The translations under genes and the position numbers were made by a program. A stretch of DNA of 53,935 nt from Paracoccaceae bacterium. Lineage in GTDB: Bacteria > Pseudomonadota > Alphaproteobacteria > Rhodobacterales > Rhodobacteraceae. The notes beneath the pieces were generated by a model. The model was not told the DNA's origin, searched no databases, and was given only the letters and a program-made list of their open reading frames with translations. Each line of letters opens with the position of its first letter. Within the stretch, counting starts at the first letter, position 1. Of the stretch, positions 32,898-43,166 are shown in pieces. The stretch is from the NCBI GenBank assembly GCA_019634215.1, contig JAHQVS010000102.1, forward strand, positions 1-53,935. Direction: 5' to 3'.

Positions 32898-33536
32898 TTA
32901 GGAAATCTCGCGCCGCGCCCCCAGCGCCGCGCCGATGGTGCCGTCGTCCAGGTAATCCAGCTCGCCGCCATGGGGGACCCCACGCGCGAGTGCGGTGATG
33001 CGTGGGGCTTGCCCCCCTTCGGCTGCGATTTCCCCCAGTGCTTCGGCGACCACATGGGCCGTGGTCTGACCGTCGACGGTGGCGTTTAAGGCCAGGATCA
33101 CCTCGCCGACGCCGCCATCGCGCACCCGCGCCACCAGTTGCGGCACTCGCAGCTCTTCCGGCCCGACTCCATCTAACGCAGACAACACCCCGCCCAACAC
33201 ATGGTAGCGCCCCCGGTAGGCCCCGGCCCGCTCCAACGCCCACAAGTCGCCGACCTCCTCGACCACACAGACAACACGGTCGTCTCGGCCAGGGTCGGCG
33301 CAGATGGCGCAGGTCTCGGCGGTATCGACATTGCCGCAGCTGTCGCAAGGGCGCGCCTTCAGCGCCACCTCAGCCAGCGCTTGCGCCAGCGGGGCGAGCT
33401 CCTGCTCGCGCCGCCGCACCAAATGCAGCACCGCTCGTCGCGCCGAGCGCGGACCCAACCCCGGCAAGCGGCTAAGACGCTTAATCAGCTCTTCAATCTC
33501 GGAGGCGGCCTGCCCGCCATTCTGGTCCGGCCGCAT
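32898..33536 (-). CDS. recR: Recombination protein RecR
   Basis: A 212-residue RecR, which with RecO loads RecA onto gapped DNA. An N-terminal HhH ([20 protein letters not shown]) is followed by a four-cysteine zinc finger ([16 protein letters not shown]) and a Toprim domain ([20 protein letters not shown], with [17 protein letters not shown]). The C-terminus ([20 protein letters not shown]) carries the Walker B-like element. It is the last gene of the conserved ffs-dnaX-ybaB-recR order, 21 bases after ybaB. Confidence 0.97.
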   Translation of the reverse strand: MRPDQNGGQAASEIEELIKRLSRLPGLGPRSARRAVLHLVRRREQELAPLAQALAEVALKARPCDSCGNVDTAETCAICADPGRDDRVVCVVEEVGDLWALERAGAYRGRYHVLGGVLSALDGVGPEELRVPQLVARVRDGGVGEVILALNATVDGQTTAHVVAEALGEIAAEGGQAPRITALARGVPHGGELDYLDDGTIGAALGARREIS

Positions 33537-33557
33537 CGCCGATGATTAACCCCGCTA

Positions 33558-33911
33558 TCAGATTGGCAGGTTCATGCCAGGGGGCAGAGGCAGACCGGCG
33601 GTCAGTTCCTTCATCTCCTCCTGTGCGCGGGCCTGAGCCTTGGTTTGTGCGTCATTGACGGCGGCGACAATCAGATCTTCCAGGACCTCTTTTTCGCTGG
33701 CGACCATGCAGGACGGATCGACGCTGACCTTGCGAAGCGCACCTTTGGCGGTGCAAACCGCCGTCACCATGCCGGCGCCCGCCGCCCCCTCGACCTCGAT
33801 GGTCTCCAGCCGCTCCTGCATCTCGGCCATCTTGGCCTGCATCTCCTGGGCTTGCTGCATCATTTTCCCGAAGTCGCCCAAGCCGCCGAGGCCGCCTAAT
33901 CCCTTCAGCAT
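33558..33911 (-). CDS. ybaB: YbaB/EbfC nucleoid-associated protein
   Basis: A 117-residue YbaB/EbfC family DNA-binding protein. It forms a dimer with long helices, here MMQQAQEMQAKMAEMQERLE, followed by the conserved sheet VEGAAGAGMVTAVCTAKGAL and the C-terminal helix VLEDLIVAAVNDA. The N-terminal Gly-Leu-rich run (LGGLGGLGDFGK) is common in alphaproteobacteria. It sits between dnaX and recR. Confidence 0.95.
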   Translation of the reverse strand: MLKGLGGLGGLGDFGKMMQQAQEMQAKMAEMQERLETIEVEGAAGAGMVTAVCTAKGALRKVSVDPSCMVASEKEVLEDLIVAAVNDAQTKAQARAQEEMKELTAGLPLPPGMNLPI

Positions 33912-33952
33912 TGTTCATCTCCTTCAACGCGGATCGCCGCCGCGCCATTAGC

Positions 33953-35842
<1,890 letters not shown>

Positions 35843-35871
35843 GGGGCCCTGCTGCGGCGGGAAAAGCGTGG

Positions 35872-35968
35872 GTGAGAGGTTGAACGCGACCCAAACCGGG
35901 CTCGTTACGGCTGCTTCCTTCCGGACCTGACCGGGTTGGCGAGGGGTTCACCCGCGCCAACCTCTCGC
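35872..35968 (-). ncRNA. ffs: Signal recognition particle RNA, small bacterial type (4.5S)
   Basis: The minus strand has the SRP Alu-less core motif GGTCAGGTCCGGAAGGAAGC with the GGAA tetraloop and asymmetric loop. The ends pair (GAGAGGTTG at 35958-35966 with CAACCTCTC from 35874-35882, read on the minus strand), giving a rod of about 95 bases. Placement directly upstream of dnaX is conserved in proteobacteria. Confidence 0.95.
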
Positions 35969-36148
35969 CTTTGGATATAGGACAGTGGCGGGGGGGATGG
36001 CAAGGGACGCCGTATCAGGACGGCAAAGGAAGGTGGAGGCCTCGCTCACAAACGACCGTCGCCGTAAGAAAGGCGTGATTCATGCCAGAGCGCTCTATAA
36101 ACGCATGCGGGCGCTTATGTCGCTGTTGGTAAAGAAGGAGCGTCTGGA

Positions 36149-36610
36149 TTGAGCAAGAAACGCGCGCCAAGCGTCCAGTATATTCATCGGCGTAGCGATC
36201 TTCGGCGTATTCGCTTTCAGGATGGCGCGGCCTTAGTTGAGGTGCCCGTCGAGCTGTTGCGGTATATTCGTTTCAAGAATGATAAGCGTGAGGGCGGCGA
36301 TCGGTTGCAACGGGTCGAACGCTCTATCCGCAATCGTGGCTTCGTGCCCTTGGAGCCAATCATCGCCCGGATCGGTCAAAAGGGCCGCTGGGTGATTGTC
36401 GACGGCGGCCACCGCTTGACGGCGGCCCGCCGCGTTGCGGGCGAGTTTTGGGCCAACCTATTTGGTCCCAAGGTGCGCACATTGTATTTTTTACTTTTTG
36501 AAACGCCCCGCAGTTGGCGGAAGGCCCCGGAGAAGCGGCCTCAGGCCGAGGAAGCGGAGGGCGAAGAAATCTCCTCTGCTAGCAAGCCCGCTGATACTGG
36601 AGATTCCTAA
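36149..36610 (+). CDS. ParB/Srx-fold single-domain protein
   Basis: A 153-residue protein that resembles the N-terminal ParB/sulfiredoxin-like domain: VEVPVELLRYIRFKND, ERSIRNRGFVPLEPIIARIG and the IVDGGHRLTAARRVAG motif, comparable to the GERRxxA box of ParB that binds nucleotide. The helix-turn-helix and dimerisation domains of a true ParB are absent, and the C-terminal 30 residues are a charged tail. The start is TTG at 36149 with AAGGAG eight bases upstream. It may be a small CTPase-like or regulatory protein. It stands alone on the plus strand and converges on the PcfJ-like gene. Confidence 0.65.
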   Translation: MSKKRAPSVQYIHRRSDLRRIRFQDGAALVEVPVELLRYIRFKNDKREGGDRLQRVERSIRNRGFVPLEPIIARIGQKGRWVIVDGGHRLTAARRVAGEFWANLFGPKVRTLYFLLFETPRSWRKAPEKRPQAEEAEGEEISSASKPADTGDS

Positions 36611-36614
36611 AGCG

Positions 36615-36646
36615 AGGAGCGGGCCGCGCTTGCGCGAGGCCCGCTC
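36615..36646. terminator. Hairpin between convergent ParB-like and PcfJ-like genes
   Basis: A perfect 10-bp stem, GGAGCGGGCC (36615-36624) and GGCCCGCTCC (36637-36646), lies four bases after the ParB-like stop and 20 bases from the PcfJ-like stop. The plus tail (CATTGTGTC) is weak. Likely bidirectional. Confidence 0.6.
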
Positions 36647-36666
36647 CCATTGTGTCGCCTCCATTG

Positions 36667-37821
36667 TCAGAGACGGTCGAGATCCGAGTACAACTCGTAC
36701 GCGGTGCGCTCGGTCGGCTCCGGGCGGAGGGCGCCATGGGCGCCTTTCGCCGCGAAGTAAGGCGTCCAGAGCCGATGCCAGCGATCACGGTCGATCGGCG
36801 GACCGCTGCGGCCGCGTGGCGCGATCGGGCAGCCGCCTTTGCGGCTCAGCCACTTCTCGATCGCCCGCCAGACTTCATCCGGCGCCTCCTGGTTGCATGG
36901 GCCGAGCAGCTGAACGATTTTGCCGCGCCCCGGCTTAAGTGGGTCGCCCCGGATCTCCAGCGTAGCGACCCGCTCACCACCGCGCCGCACGCCGTAGATC
37001 AGGCACTCACCCCGAGCCACCAGCGTGGTGTATGTGGCCACGCAGTGGCTCATCAGCCGGCCTTCCTCGAACAGATCGTCCGGAGTCCGCAACGGCACCA
37101 GACGGAAGGCAGAGCTGCGCTCCGCCTGAGTCCAACCGCCGCCGCCTGTCGCAACCGGTTCTGCGGCGCACTCCCGCAGAAGCAGGCGCGAGATCCACTC
37201 CCGCGTTTCCGACACCGCCGAGTACACGGTCATGCGCCGGCGCCACGGGGTGCGGATATGCGCCCGCGCCGCCCCCTCGCCATGCTGGGAGGTCCATGCG
37301 AAGGCGGCGAGCGGGGCCATGGCCTCGGCCGGAGGGCCATCCGCAGCGAACGGCCAGCGCGACGCCACCCAGAGTGCGAAGGCGTCGTCACAGGCGACGC
37401 GCGCCTCCAGCACCCAAGCGAGCCACATCGCAACCCGCTCCGGCTCGTCTGGCATCGAGTTGACCACCCTGCGGCCGAACTCCACCTCCGAATCGCCATT
37501 CACTTGAGTCGGCAGATCCGAGATGAACGCTTCAGGCGGTAGGCTGCGGAACCAGTTTGGCAGACCCAGTGATGTGCCGACCCGCTTCAGCGATGCGCCC
37601 TCCTTCACCAGCTGTAGCGCCTGGGCCCGGTTGCCGACCGGGCCATAGTTCGACACCAGGGCGAAGGCGGCGGCCGGGTAAGAGAAGATCAAATCTCCCA
37701 ACCGGCTGGACGTCTTGGCCAACTTGCGCAGCCGACGGCGATACGCCTTGGCGTACCGCTTCAGCTCAGGCTCCAACGACCGCTTGGCGCTGGGGCCGGT
37801 AAACAGCGTCATCAAAGTCAT
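36667..37821 (-). CDS. PcfJ-like domain protein
   Basis: About 384 residues ending in a PcfJ-like domain: EEGRLMSHCVATYTTLVARG, the neighbouring LIYGVRRGGERVATLEI, and IVQLLGPCNQEAPDEVWRAI. PcfJ is named after a conjugative-plasmid gene, but homologues are common on alphaproteobacterial chromosomes with unknown function. The His-Cys pair in MSHCV is the most conserved point and could be catalytic. The N-terminal half is helical and basic (KRYAKAYRRRLRKLAKTSSR). The ATG at 37821 has AGGAA upstream; a start at 37839 is possible, and a longer reading from 38040 has poor composition. No conjugation genes are nearby. Confidence 0.65.
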   Translation of the reverse strand: MTLMTLFTGPSAKRSLEPELKRYAKAYRRRLRKLAKTSSRLGDLIFSYPAAAFALVSNYGPVGNRAQALQLVKEGASLKRVGTSLGLPNWFRSLPPEAFISDLPTQVNGDSEVEFGRRVVNSMPDEPERVAMWLAWVLEARVACDDAFALWVASRWPFAADGPPAEAMAPLAAFAWTSQHGEGAARAHIRTPWRRRMTVYSAVSETREWISRLLLRECAAEPVATGGGGWTQAERSSAFRLVPLRTPDDLFEEGRLMSHCVATYTTLVARGECLIYGVRRGGERVATLEIRGDPLKPGRGKIVQLLGPCNQEAPDEVWRAIEKWLSRKGGCPIAPRGRSGPPIDRDRWHRLWTPYFAAKGAHGALRPEPTERTAYELYSDLDRL

Positions 37822-38369
37822 GTGCGTCGTTCCTGACATGCCGATGCCGTCCGGTCGCGAGAGCGCGCTTGGAGAGCGCCCTCGGACCGTTGGGCCGACG
37901 GGGTGTTCCTGGGATTGCGCAAGGAGGAGCGTCGCCACGCGGTGCGTCCGAATGGGCTGGCCGAACACTCGATATGAGTGGAGTCGGTGGCGCCCATAGG
38001 CTGCGTCGCGCCAACGGAGCTTAACCCCGCGCGATATCAATGATGGTCGGAATAGACGGCGAGAGAAACGCAGCCCTTTGAAAATGGCCCGATAAAACCG
38101 GCGGTTATGCGCCGATCACGGTGATCTTCAAAAGAAGCGCCTCAACAGCGATCCCGCCCGCGCCACATGCTGCGGACAGTCGCCTCGGCCATCTGTCTTA
38201 TGCTGTGGTCACGGTCCATTCAGGGCGTCGCCTCACATTTGTGTTGAAGGTTCGTCCGATATGGGCGCCGTTACGGAACGATCAACCATTGTTCCTGCTT
38301 TTTTCCGCAACGTTTTGATGACGCAATATGTCTGGATTAATGTTGTCTATGTCAGTGGGTTAACCACTG
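37822..38369. other. Long intergenic region
   Basis: About 550 bases between the PcfJ-like start and the 3' end of alkB. Short frames exist on both strands, but none has a convincing ribosome site or protein-like composition. I see no RNA gene or clear hairpin. It is partly AT-rich near 38280-38380. Confidence 0.5.
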
Positions 38370-39026
38370 TCACGTTGGTAGAGCGCGTCGCAAGGTCAGG
38401 TTCAACCGCCCGCCGTCGCGCAGCAGGGTTGAGCCGCCAAATTTGACGCGATCGATTCCGTGATAGGCGAGCCGTGCGTCACCTCCCATAACCAGCACAT
38501 CCCCAGAGGATAAGGTGACGGATGTGGTCGGGTCACGTCGGGCTAAGCCGCCGATGCGAAAGGTGGCGGGGTCTCCGAGCGAGATTGATAACACCGGGAT
38601 GCTGAAATCCGCCTCGTCCTTATCCTGATGGAGCCCCATCCGTGCGGAGGCGGCGTAATAGTTGATCAGGCAGCAATCCGGCTCAACCGCAGCGCCTGAG
38701 AGCGCCCGCCATACCGACAGCACACTATCTGGGATTGGCGGCCAGGGCGCGCCCGTCGCTGGGTGGTGCGGCGCATACCGATACCCGGAGCGATCCGACA
38801 CCCAACCTACCGTCCCAGCGCTAGTCATCCGCACCGTCATCGGCTTGCCCCAGGGTGTCATCGGCGACAGGAATGGGGCGGATTCGACCACCCCGCGCAC
38901 ATCCTCGACCAGTGCCGCTTGCGCCGCCGGTGACAGCCATTCAGCATGCAGCCGCGCGCCGTTGACAGCGATGCCTGCAGGCGGCTGGGAGCCGGATTTT
39001 GGTTCTGGTGTCGATTCTAAGGACAT
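38370..39026 (-). CDS. alkB: AlkB-type DNA/RNA dealkylating dioxygenase
   Basis: About 218 residues of the AlkB Fe(II)/2-oxoglutarate dioxygenase family, which reverses 1-methyladenine and 3-methylcytosine damage. Iron ligands are in MGLHQDKDEAD (HxD) and ARLAYHGIDRV (distal His). The 2OG-binding RLNLTLR (RxNxTxR) is at the C-terminus. Substrate-binding segments MTVRMTSAGTVGWVSDRSGY and NYYAASARMG match AlkB rather than distant homologues. The ATG at 39026 is preferred over one 11 codons upstream. No ada gene is nearby. Confidence 0.93.
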   Translation of the reverse strand: MSLESTPEPKSGSQPPAGIAVNGARLHAEWLSPAAQAALVEDVRGVVESAPFLSPMTPWGKPMTVRMTSAGTVGWVSDRSGYRYAPHHPATGAPWPPIPDSVLSVWRALSGAAVEPDCCLINYYAASARMGLHQDKDEADFSIPVLSISLGDPATFRIGGLARRDPTTSVTLSSGDVLVMGGDARLAYHGIDRVKFGGSTLLRDGGRLNLTLRRALPT

Positions 39027-39087
39027 ATGTCGTGTCGTTCTTGCAAGCACACCCTGCAATTAAGGCATTCTTGGGTTAAGTCATCCG

Positions 39088-39116
39088 CTTGCGAGGCGGG
39101 CCGCGCCTCCATATAT
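39088..39116 (+). promoter_or_regulatory. Candidate sigma-32 (RpoH) promoter of dnaK
   Basis: CTTG (39088-39091), then 17 bases, then CCATATAT resembles the alphaproteobacterial heat-shock promoter (CTTG with a CYTATNT-like -10). It lies about 100 bases upstream of the dnaK ATG, a normal distance. One extra base in the -10 element makes the match imperfect. Confidence 0.45.
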
Positions 39117-39213
39117 CACGCTCGCGAGAGGCTTGTGACGGTCGTTCGCGTTTTAGGGATCAAGGCGAAGCGCCGCACTGGGCTCGCCTTCTATCGCCGT
39201 TTTGAGGAGCATT

Positions 39214-41127
39214 ATGGCAAAAGTCATCGGTATTGACCTGGGTACGACCAACTCCTGTGTCGCCATTATGGAAGGCGCGCAGCCGCGCGTGATTGAGAAC
39301 GCGGAAGGCGCGCGCACCACGCCGTCAATGGTCGCCTTCACTAATGACGAGGAACGTCTCGTCGGCCAGCCGGCGAAGCGCCAGGCTGTCACCAACCCGG
39401 AAAACACCCTGTTTGCGGTTAAACGTTTGATTGGCCGCAGGTATGGCGATCCTACCGTCGACAAGGACAGGTCGATGGTGCCGTTCAATATCGTCGAGGG
39501 GCCGAACGGCGACGCCTGGGTGGAAGCCAAGGGCGAGAAATACTCGCCGTCGCAAATTTCCGCCTTTGTGTTGCAAAAAATGAAAGAGACCGCCGAGGGT
39601 TATCTCGGTGAGCCGGTGACACAGGCCGTGATCACGGTGCCGGCCTATTTCGACGATGCGCAGCGTCAGGCGACGCGCGACTCGGGCAAAATCGCCGGTT
39701 TGGAAGTGTTGCGGATTATCAACGAGCCGACGGCGGCGGCGTTGGCCTACGGCTTGGATAAGGAAGCCGACAAGACCATCGTGGTCTACGATTTGGGCGG
39801 CGGCACCTTCGATATTTCGGTGCTCGACATCTCCGATGGCGTTTTTGAGGTGCGGGCCACCAACGGCGACACCTTCCTGGGCGGCGAAGATTTCGACCTG
39901 AAGCTGGTCAACTATCTGGCCGATGAGTTCAAGAAGGAGAACGGCATTGATCTGCGCGGCGACAAGCTTGCGCTTCAGCGTCTGAAAGAGGCGTCTGAGA
40001 AAGCCAAGATCGAGCTTTCTTCTTCGTCACAGACCGAGATCAACCTGCCCTTCATCACCGCCGACGCCAGTGGGCCGAAGCACCTGACCATGAAGATGAC
40101 CCGCGCCAAGCTGGAGTCTCTGGTCGATGATCTGATCAAGCGCACCCTGGAGCCGTGCCGTAAGGCGCTGCAGGACGCCGGGATGACCGCAGCCGACATC
40201 AACGAGATCGTGCTCGTCGGCGGCATGACCCGGATGCCGAGGGTGATTGAGACGGTGAAGGGCTTCTTCGGCAAGGAACCGCATAAGGGCGTGAACCCGG
40301 ATGAGGTGGTCGCTATGGGCGCCGCCATTCAGGCTGGCGTTCTTCAAGGCGACGTGCAGGACGTGGTCCTGCTCGATGTCACCCCGCTCTCGCTCGGCAT
40401 TGAGACCCTTGGCGGCGTGTTCACTCGTTTGATCGATCGCAACACAACAATTCCGACGATGAAGAACCAAGTGTTCTCCACCGCCGAGGACAATCAGACG
40501 GCGGTGACCATCCGGGTGTTCCAGGGCGAGCGTGAGATGGCGGCGGATAATAAGCTGCTTGGCTCGTTCAATCTGGAGAACATTCCCCCTGCCCCACGCG
40601 GCGTGCCGCAGATCGAGGTGACGTTCGACATCGACGCCAACGGCATCGTGAATGTGTCGGCCAAAGATCGAGCCACCGGCAAGGAGCAGAAGATCACCAT
40701 CCAGGCCTCTGGCGGTCTCTCGGACGATGAGATCGATAAGATGGTCCGTGACGCTGAAAGTCACGCTGAGGAGGATAAGCGCCGCAAAGACGCTGTCGAG
40801 GCCCGAAACCAAGCCGAATCGCTGATCCACAGCACCGAGAAAAGCCTCGGGGAGTATGGCGACAAGGTTGAGGCGCCGGACCGCGATGCGATCGAAATGG
40901 CGGTCGCCGACTTGCGCGACAGCCTCGCGGGCGACAACCTGGAAGACATCAAATCTAAAACCCAAGCCCTCGCCACTGCGGCGATGAAGCTGGGTGAGGC
41001 GATGTATCGTGAGCAATCCCAGGATTCTGAGGATTTGGACGACGACGACGACCGCGATCAGCGTGATGATGATGGTGTGGTCGACGCTGATTTCGAAGAA
41101 ATCGACGGCTCGTCGAAAAAAACCTAA
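39214..41127 (+). CDS. dnaK: Chaperone DnaK (Hsp70)
   Basis: A 637-residue Hsp70. ATPase signatures are [36 protein letters not shown] and [20 protein letters not shown]. The substrate-binding domain begins after [19 protein letters not shown], and the C-terminal lid ends in an acidic stretch ([13 protein letters not shown]) and [10 protein letters not shown], so the terminal EEVD-like motif is followed by a short extra tail. It works with DnaJ and GrpE on unfolded proteins. The ATG at 39214 has GAGGAG four bases upstream. dnaJ follows 148 bases later. Confidence 0.98.
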   Translation: MAKVIGIDLGTTNSCVAIMEGAQPRVIENAEGARTTPSMVAFTNDEERLVGQPAKRQAVTNPENTLFAVKRLIGRRYGDPTVDKDRSMVPFNIVEGPNGDAWVEAKGEKYSPSQISAFVLQKMKETAEGYLGEPVTQAVITVPAYFDDAQRQATRDSGKIAGLEVLRIINEPTAAALAYGLDKEADKTIVVYDLGGGTFDISVLDISDGVFEVRATNGDTFLGGEDFDLKLVNYLADEFKKENGIDLRGDKLALQRLKEASEKAKIELSSSSQTEINLPFITADASGPKHLTMKMTRAKLESLVDDLIKRTLEPCRKALQDAGMTAADINEIVLVGGMTRMPRVIETVKGFFGKEPHKGVNPDEVVAMGAAIQAGVLQGDVQDVVLLDVTPLSLGIETLGGVFTRLIDRNTTIPTMKNQVFSTAEDNQTAVTIRVFQGEREMAADNKLLGSFNLENIPPAPRGVPQIEVTFDIDANGIVNVSAKDRATGKEQKITIQASGGLSDDEIDKMVRDAESHAEEDKRRKDAVEARNQAESLIHSTEKSLGEYGDKVEAPDRDAIEMAVADLRDSLAGDNLEDIKSKTQALATAAMKLGEAMYREQSQDSEDLDDDDDRDQRDDDGVVDADFEEIDGSSKKT

Positions 41128-41275
41128 CGTTCTGGTGCGATGATCAGGGCGCGCTTAGGATCTTAATGATCCTGGGCCGCTGCTGAGACACGGGCGACGG
41201 CGGCCAGCGCGCGATCCGGAATTCGGATGGCGCGTTTGCGCGTAGCGGCCCGTTAACGGAGGGCGCCATAACGCC

Positions 41276-42415
41276 ATGTCGAAGCGGGACTATTACGACG
41301 TTCTCGGCGTGTCGCGCGACGCGTCTGATGAGACGATCAAGAAAGCGTTTCGGAAGCTCGCGAAAGAGCTGCATCCCGATCGCAATAGCGACAACCCGAA
41401 GGCCGCTGAGCGGTTCAAGGAAGTCAACGAAGCCCATGAGGTGCTGAAGGACCGCAAGAAGCGTGCGGCCTATGATCAGTTCGGCCATGAAGCGTTTTCA
41501 AATGGCGCGCCTGGCGCTGGCGCAGGAGGTTTCCGGGGCGCACGCGGCGGGGCTGATATCGGCTCGGCGTTCTCTGATATCTTCGACGATCTGTTCGGGG
41601 ATATCGTCGGGGGCCGTCGCGGCGGTGGGCGCGGGTCTGACCTGCGCTATAACCTCGCCATTGATCTTAGCGACGCCTTCGAAGGCAAGCAGGTCACCAT
41701 CAAGGCGCCGGGCGCGGTTTCTTGTGAGGCCTGCGGCGGGGCGGGCGGCGCAGGCGGCGCACAGCCCTCGCAATGTCCGACCTGTTCTGGCGCCGGTAAA
41801 GTACGGGCGCAGCAAGGCTTCTTCACCATTGAGCGCACTTGCCCGACATGCGCCGGGCGCGGCTCGGTGATTAAGGACCCCTGCCGGGCCTGTAACGGCG
41901 CAGGCATGGTCGAGCGAGAGCGCAGCCTGAGTGTGCAGATCCCCAAAGGCGTCGAGGATGGCCAGCGCATCCGCTTGGCCGGAGAGGGCGAGCCGGGAAT
42001 GAACGGCAGCCCGCCGGGCGATCTTTATATCTTTATCAGCGTCAAAACGCATGCGCTGTTCAAGCGGGACGGGGCGGATCTGCTGTGTGAGCTGACGGTG
42101 CCGTTCGTCGACGCCGCCATGGGCGGGTCGGTGGAGGTGCCGAGCTTGGATGGCGGCCGCACCAAGGTGGCGATTCCCGCTGGCACCCAGCCGGGCAAGC
42201 AGTTGCGCTTGCGCGGCAAAGGCATGCCGACATTGCGCAGCGCCCGAGTGGGTGATCTCTATCTGGAGATCCAGGTCGAGACACCGATCAATCTCAGCGC
42301 CAAGCAGAAAGAACTGCTGAAGTCCTTCGCTAAGGAATCATCGCCGAAGCAAAGCCCGGAGTCCGCCGAGTTCTTGAAGCGGGCTGAAGGGTTCTGGGCC
42401 AAGGCCGATAATTAA
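41276..42415 (+). CDS. dnaJ: Chaperone DnaJ (Hsp40)
   Basis: A 379-residue type I DnaJ. The J domain has the HPD tripeptide ([11 protein letters not shown]), the Gly/Phe region follows ([16 protein letters not shown]), and four CxxCxGxG zinc repeats are present ([32 protein letters not shown]). C-terminal substrate-binding domains follow. It stimulates DnaK ATPase and delivers clients. In many related genomes dapB follows closely; here a DUF1989 gene and further genes intervene. Confidence 0.98.
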   Translation: MSKRDYYDVLGVSRDASDETIKKAFRKLAKELHPDRNSDNPKAAERFKEVNEAHEVLKDRKKRAAYDQFGHEAFSNGAPGAGAGGFRGARGGADIGSAFSDIFDDLFGDIVGGRRGGGRGSDLRYNLAIDLSDAFEGKQVTIKAPGAVSCEACGGAGGAGGAQPSQCPTCSGAGKVRAQQGFFTIERTCPTCAGRGSVIKDPCRACNGAGMVERERSLSVQIPKGVEDGQRIRLAGEGEPGMNGSPPGDLYIFISVKTHALFKRDGADLLCELTVPFVDAAMGGSVEVPSLDGGRTKVAIPAGTQPGKQLRLRGKGMPTLRSARVGDLYLEIQVETPINLSAKQKELLKSFAKESSPKQSPESAEFLKRAEGFWAKADN

Positions 42416-42443
42416 GGCGCGGCGCCAAGCCTACGGAGCGCGG

Positions 42444-43067
42444 ATGGGCACAGACTCCAGACAGACCACGGAAATCCCGGCGCGCGCCGGGGTGGCCGTT
42501 CCGATCTCCAATGGCCAGCGATTGAAGCTGATCAACACGTTCGGCAGCCAAGTGGTCGACACCTGGGCGATTTCGGCGGCAGATCCGTCGGAATACATGT
42601 CAATGGAGCATACCCGCCGGGTAAACGGCCATCTGCATCCCGTCGCCGGAGACTTCTTTCTTAGCAACCGCCGCCGCCCGATGTTGCTTTTGGAAGAAGA
42701 CAGTTTTCCCGGCACACATGACACTATCGTCGCTTGTTGTGATAGTTGGCTCTATCGCCATCTCGGCGCCGAACCCGGCCACGCAAACTGCAGCGATAAT
42801 TTTTTGACGGCGCTTAAACAGTTTGGGGTGACGCCGGAGCTCATTCCCAACCCGCTGAATCTTTGGATGAATGTGCCTGTGGAGGGTAACTCCGTCCGCG
42901 TGACCGAACCTTTGAGTCGGCCCGGCGATCATGTGACGTTCCGGGCGGAGGCCGAGGTGGTGATGGTGTTCTCCACATGCCCCATGGATCTGCCGCCGTC
43001 GAGCGGGGCGACAGCGATCAATGGGGCGGATTGCACACCAAAGCCTGTCCATTTTACTGTGTTTTAA
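42444..43067 (+). CDS. DUF1989 (urea carboxylase-associated family) protein
   Basis: A 207-residue protein of the DUF1989 family. It has a cupin-like beta core with IPARAGVAVPISNGQRLKLI, the STEYMS-like segment SEYMSMEHTRR, the metal-site-like FPGTHDTIVACCD (Thr-His and Cys), and CSDNFLTALKQFG and NPLNLWMNVPV. Relatives lie beside urea carboxylase or act in guanidine breakdown (carboxyguanidine deiminase subunits). No carboxylase gene is nearby, so this is a stand-alone copy of unknown substrate. It is 28 bases after dnaJ, so may be read through from it. Confidence 0.85.
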   Translation: MGTDSRQTTEIPARAGVAVPISNGQRLKLINTFGSQVVDTWAISAADPSEYMSMEHTRRVNGHLHPVAGDFFLSNRRRPMLLLEEDSFPGTHDTIVACCDSWLYRHLGAEPGHANCSDNFLTALKQFGVTPELIPNPLNLWMNVPVEGNSVRVTEPLSRPGDHVTFRAEAEVVMVFSTCPMDLPPSSGATAINGADCTPKPVHFTVF

Positions 43068-43089
43068 TGACGGCGCGCTTCCAGGTGAT

Positions 43090-43103
43090 TTGATTTTCGT
43101 CAA
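43090..43103 (+). promoter_or_regulatory. FNR/FixK-type box upstream of ccoG
   Basis: TTGATTTTCGTCAA matches the FNR/FixK dyad TTGAT-N4-ATCAA at nine of ten fixed positions (G for the first A of the right half). Its centre is about 70 bases before the ccoG start, in the 99-base gap after the DUF1989 gene. Oxygen-responsive regulation of the cco accessory operon is what the family would predict. Confidence 0.65.
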
Positions 43104-43166
43104 AGCGGTCAGAGCCCATGCAGCGTATCTCTCCTCCAGCATCAGGGGAGCGGAGGAGCGCGCCAC

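Noticed and set aside
36667-37821. PcfJ-like gene as part of a conjugative element
   Set aside because: No relaxase, type IV secretion, integrase or att repeats in the window. The domain name alone does not support an element.
38121-38318. 65-residue frame in the gap before alkB
   Set aside because: No ribosome site, no recognisable family and unremarkable composition; probably chance.
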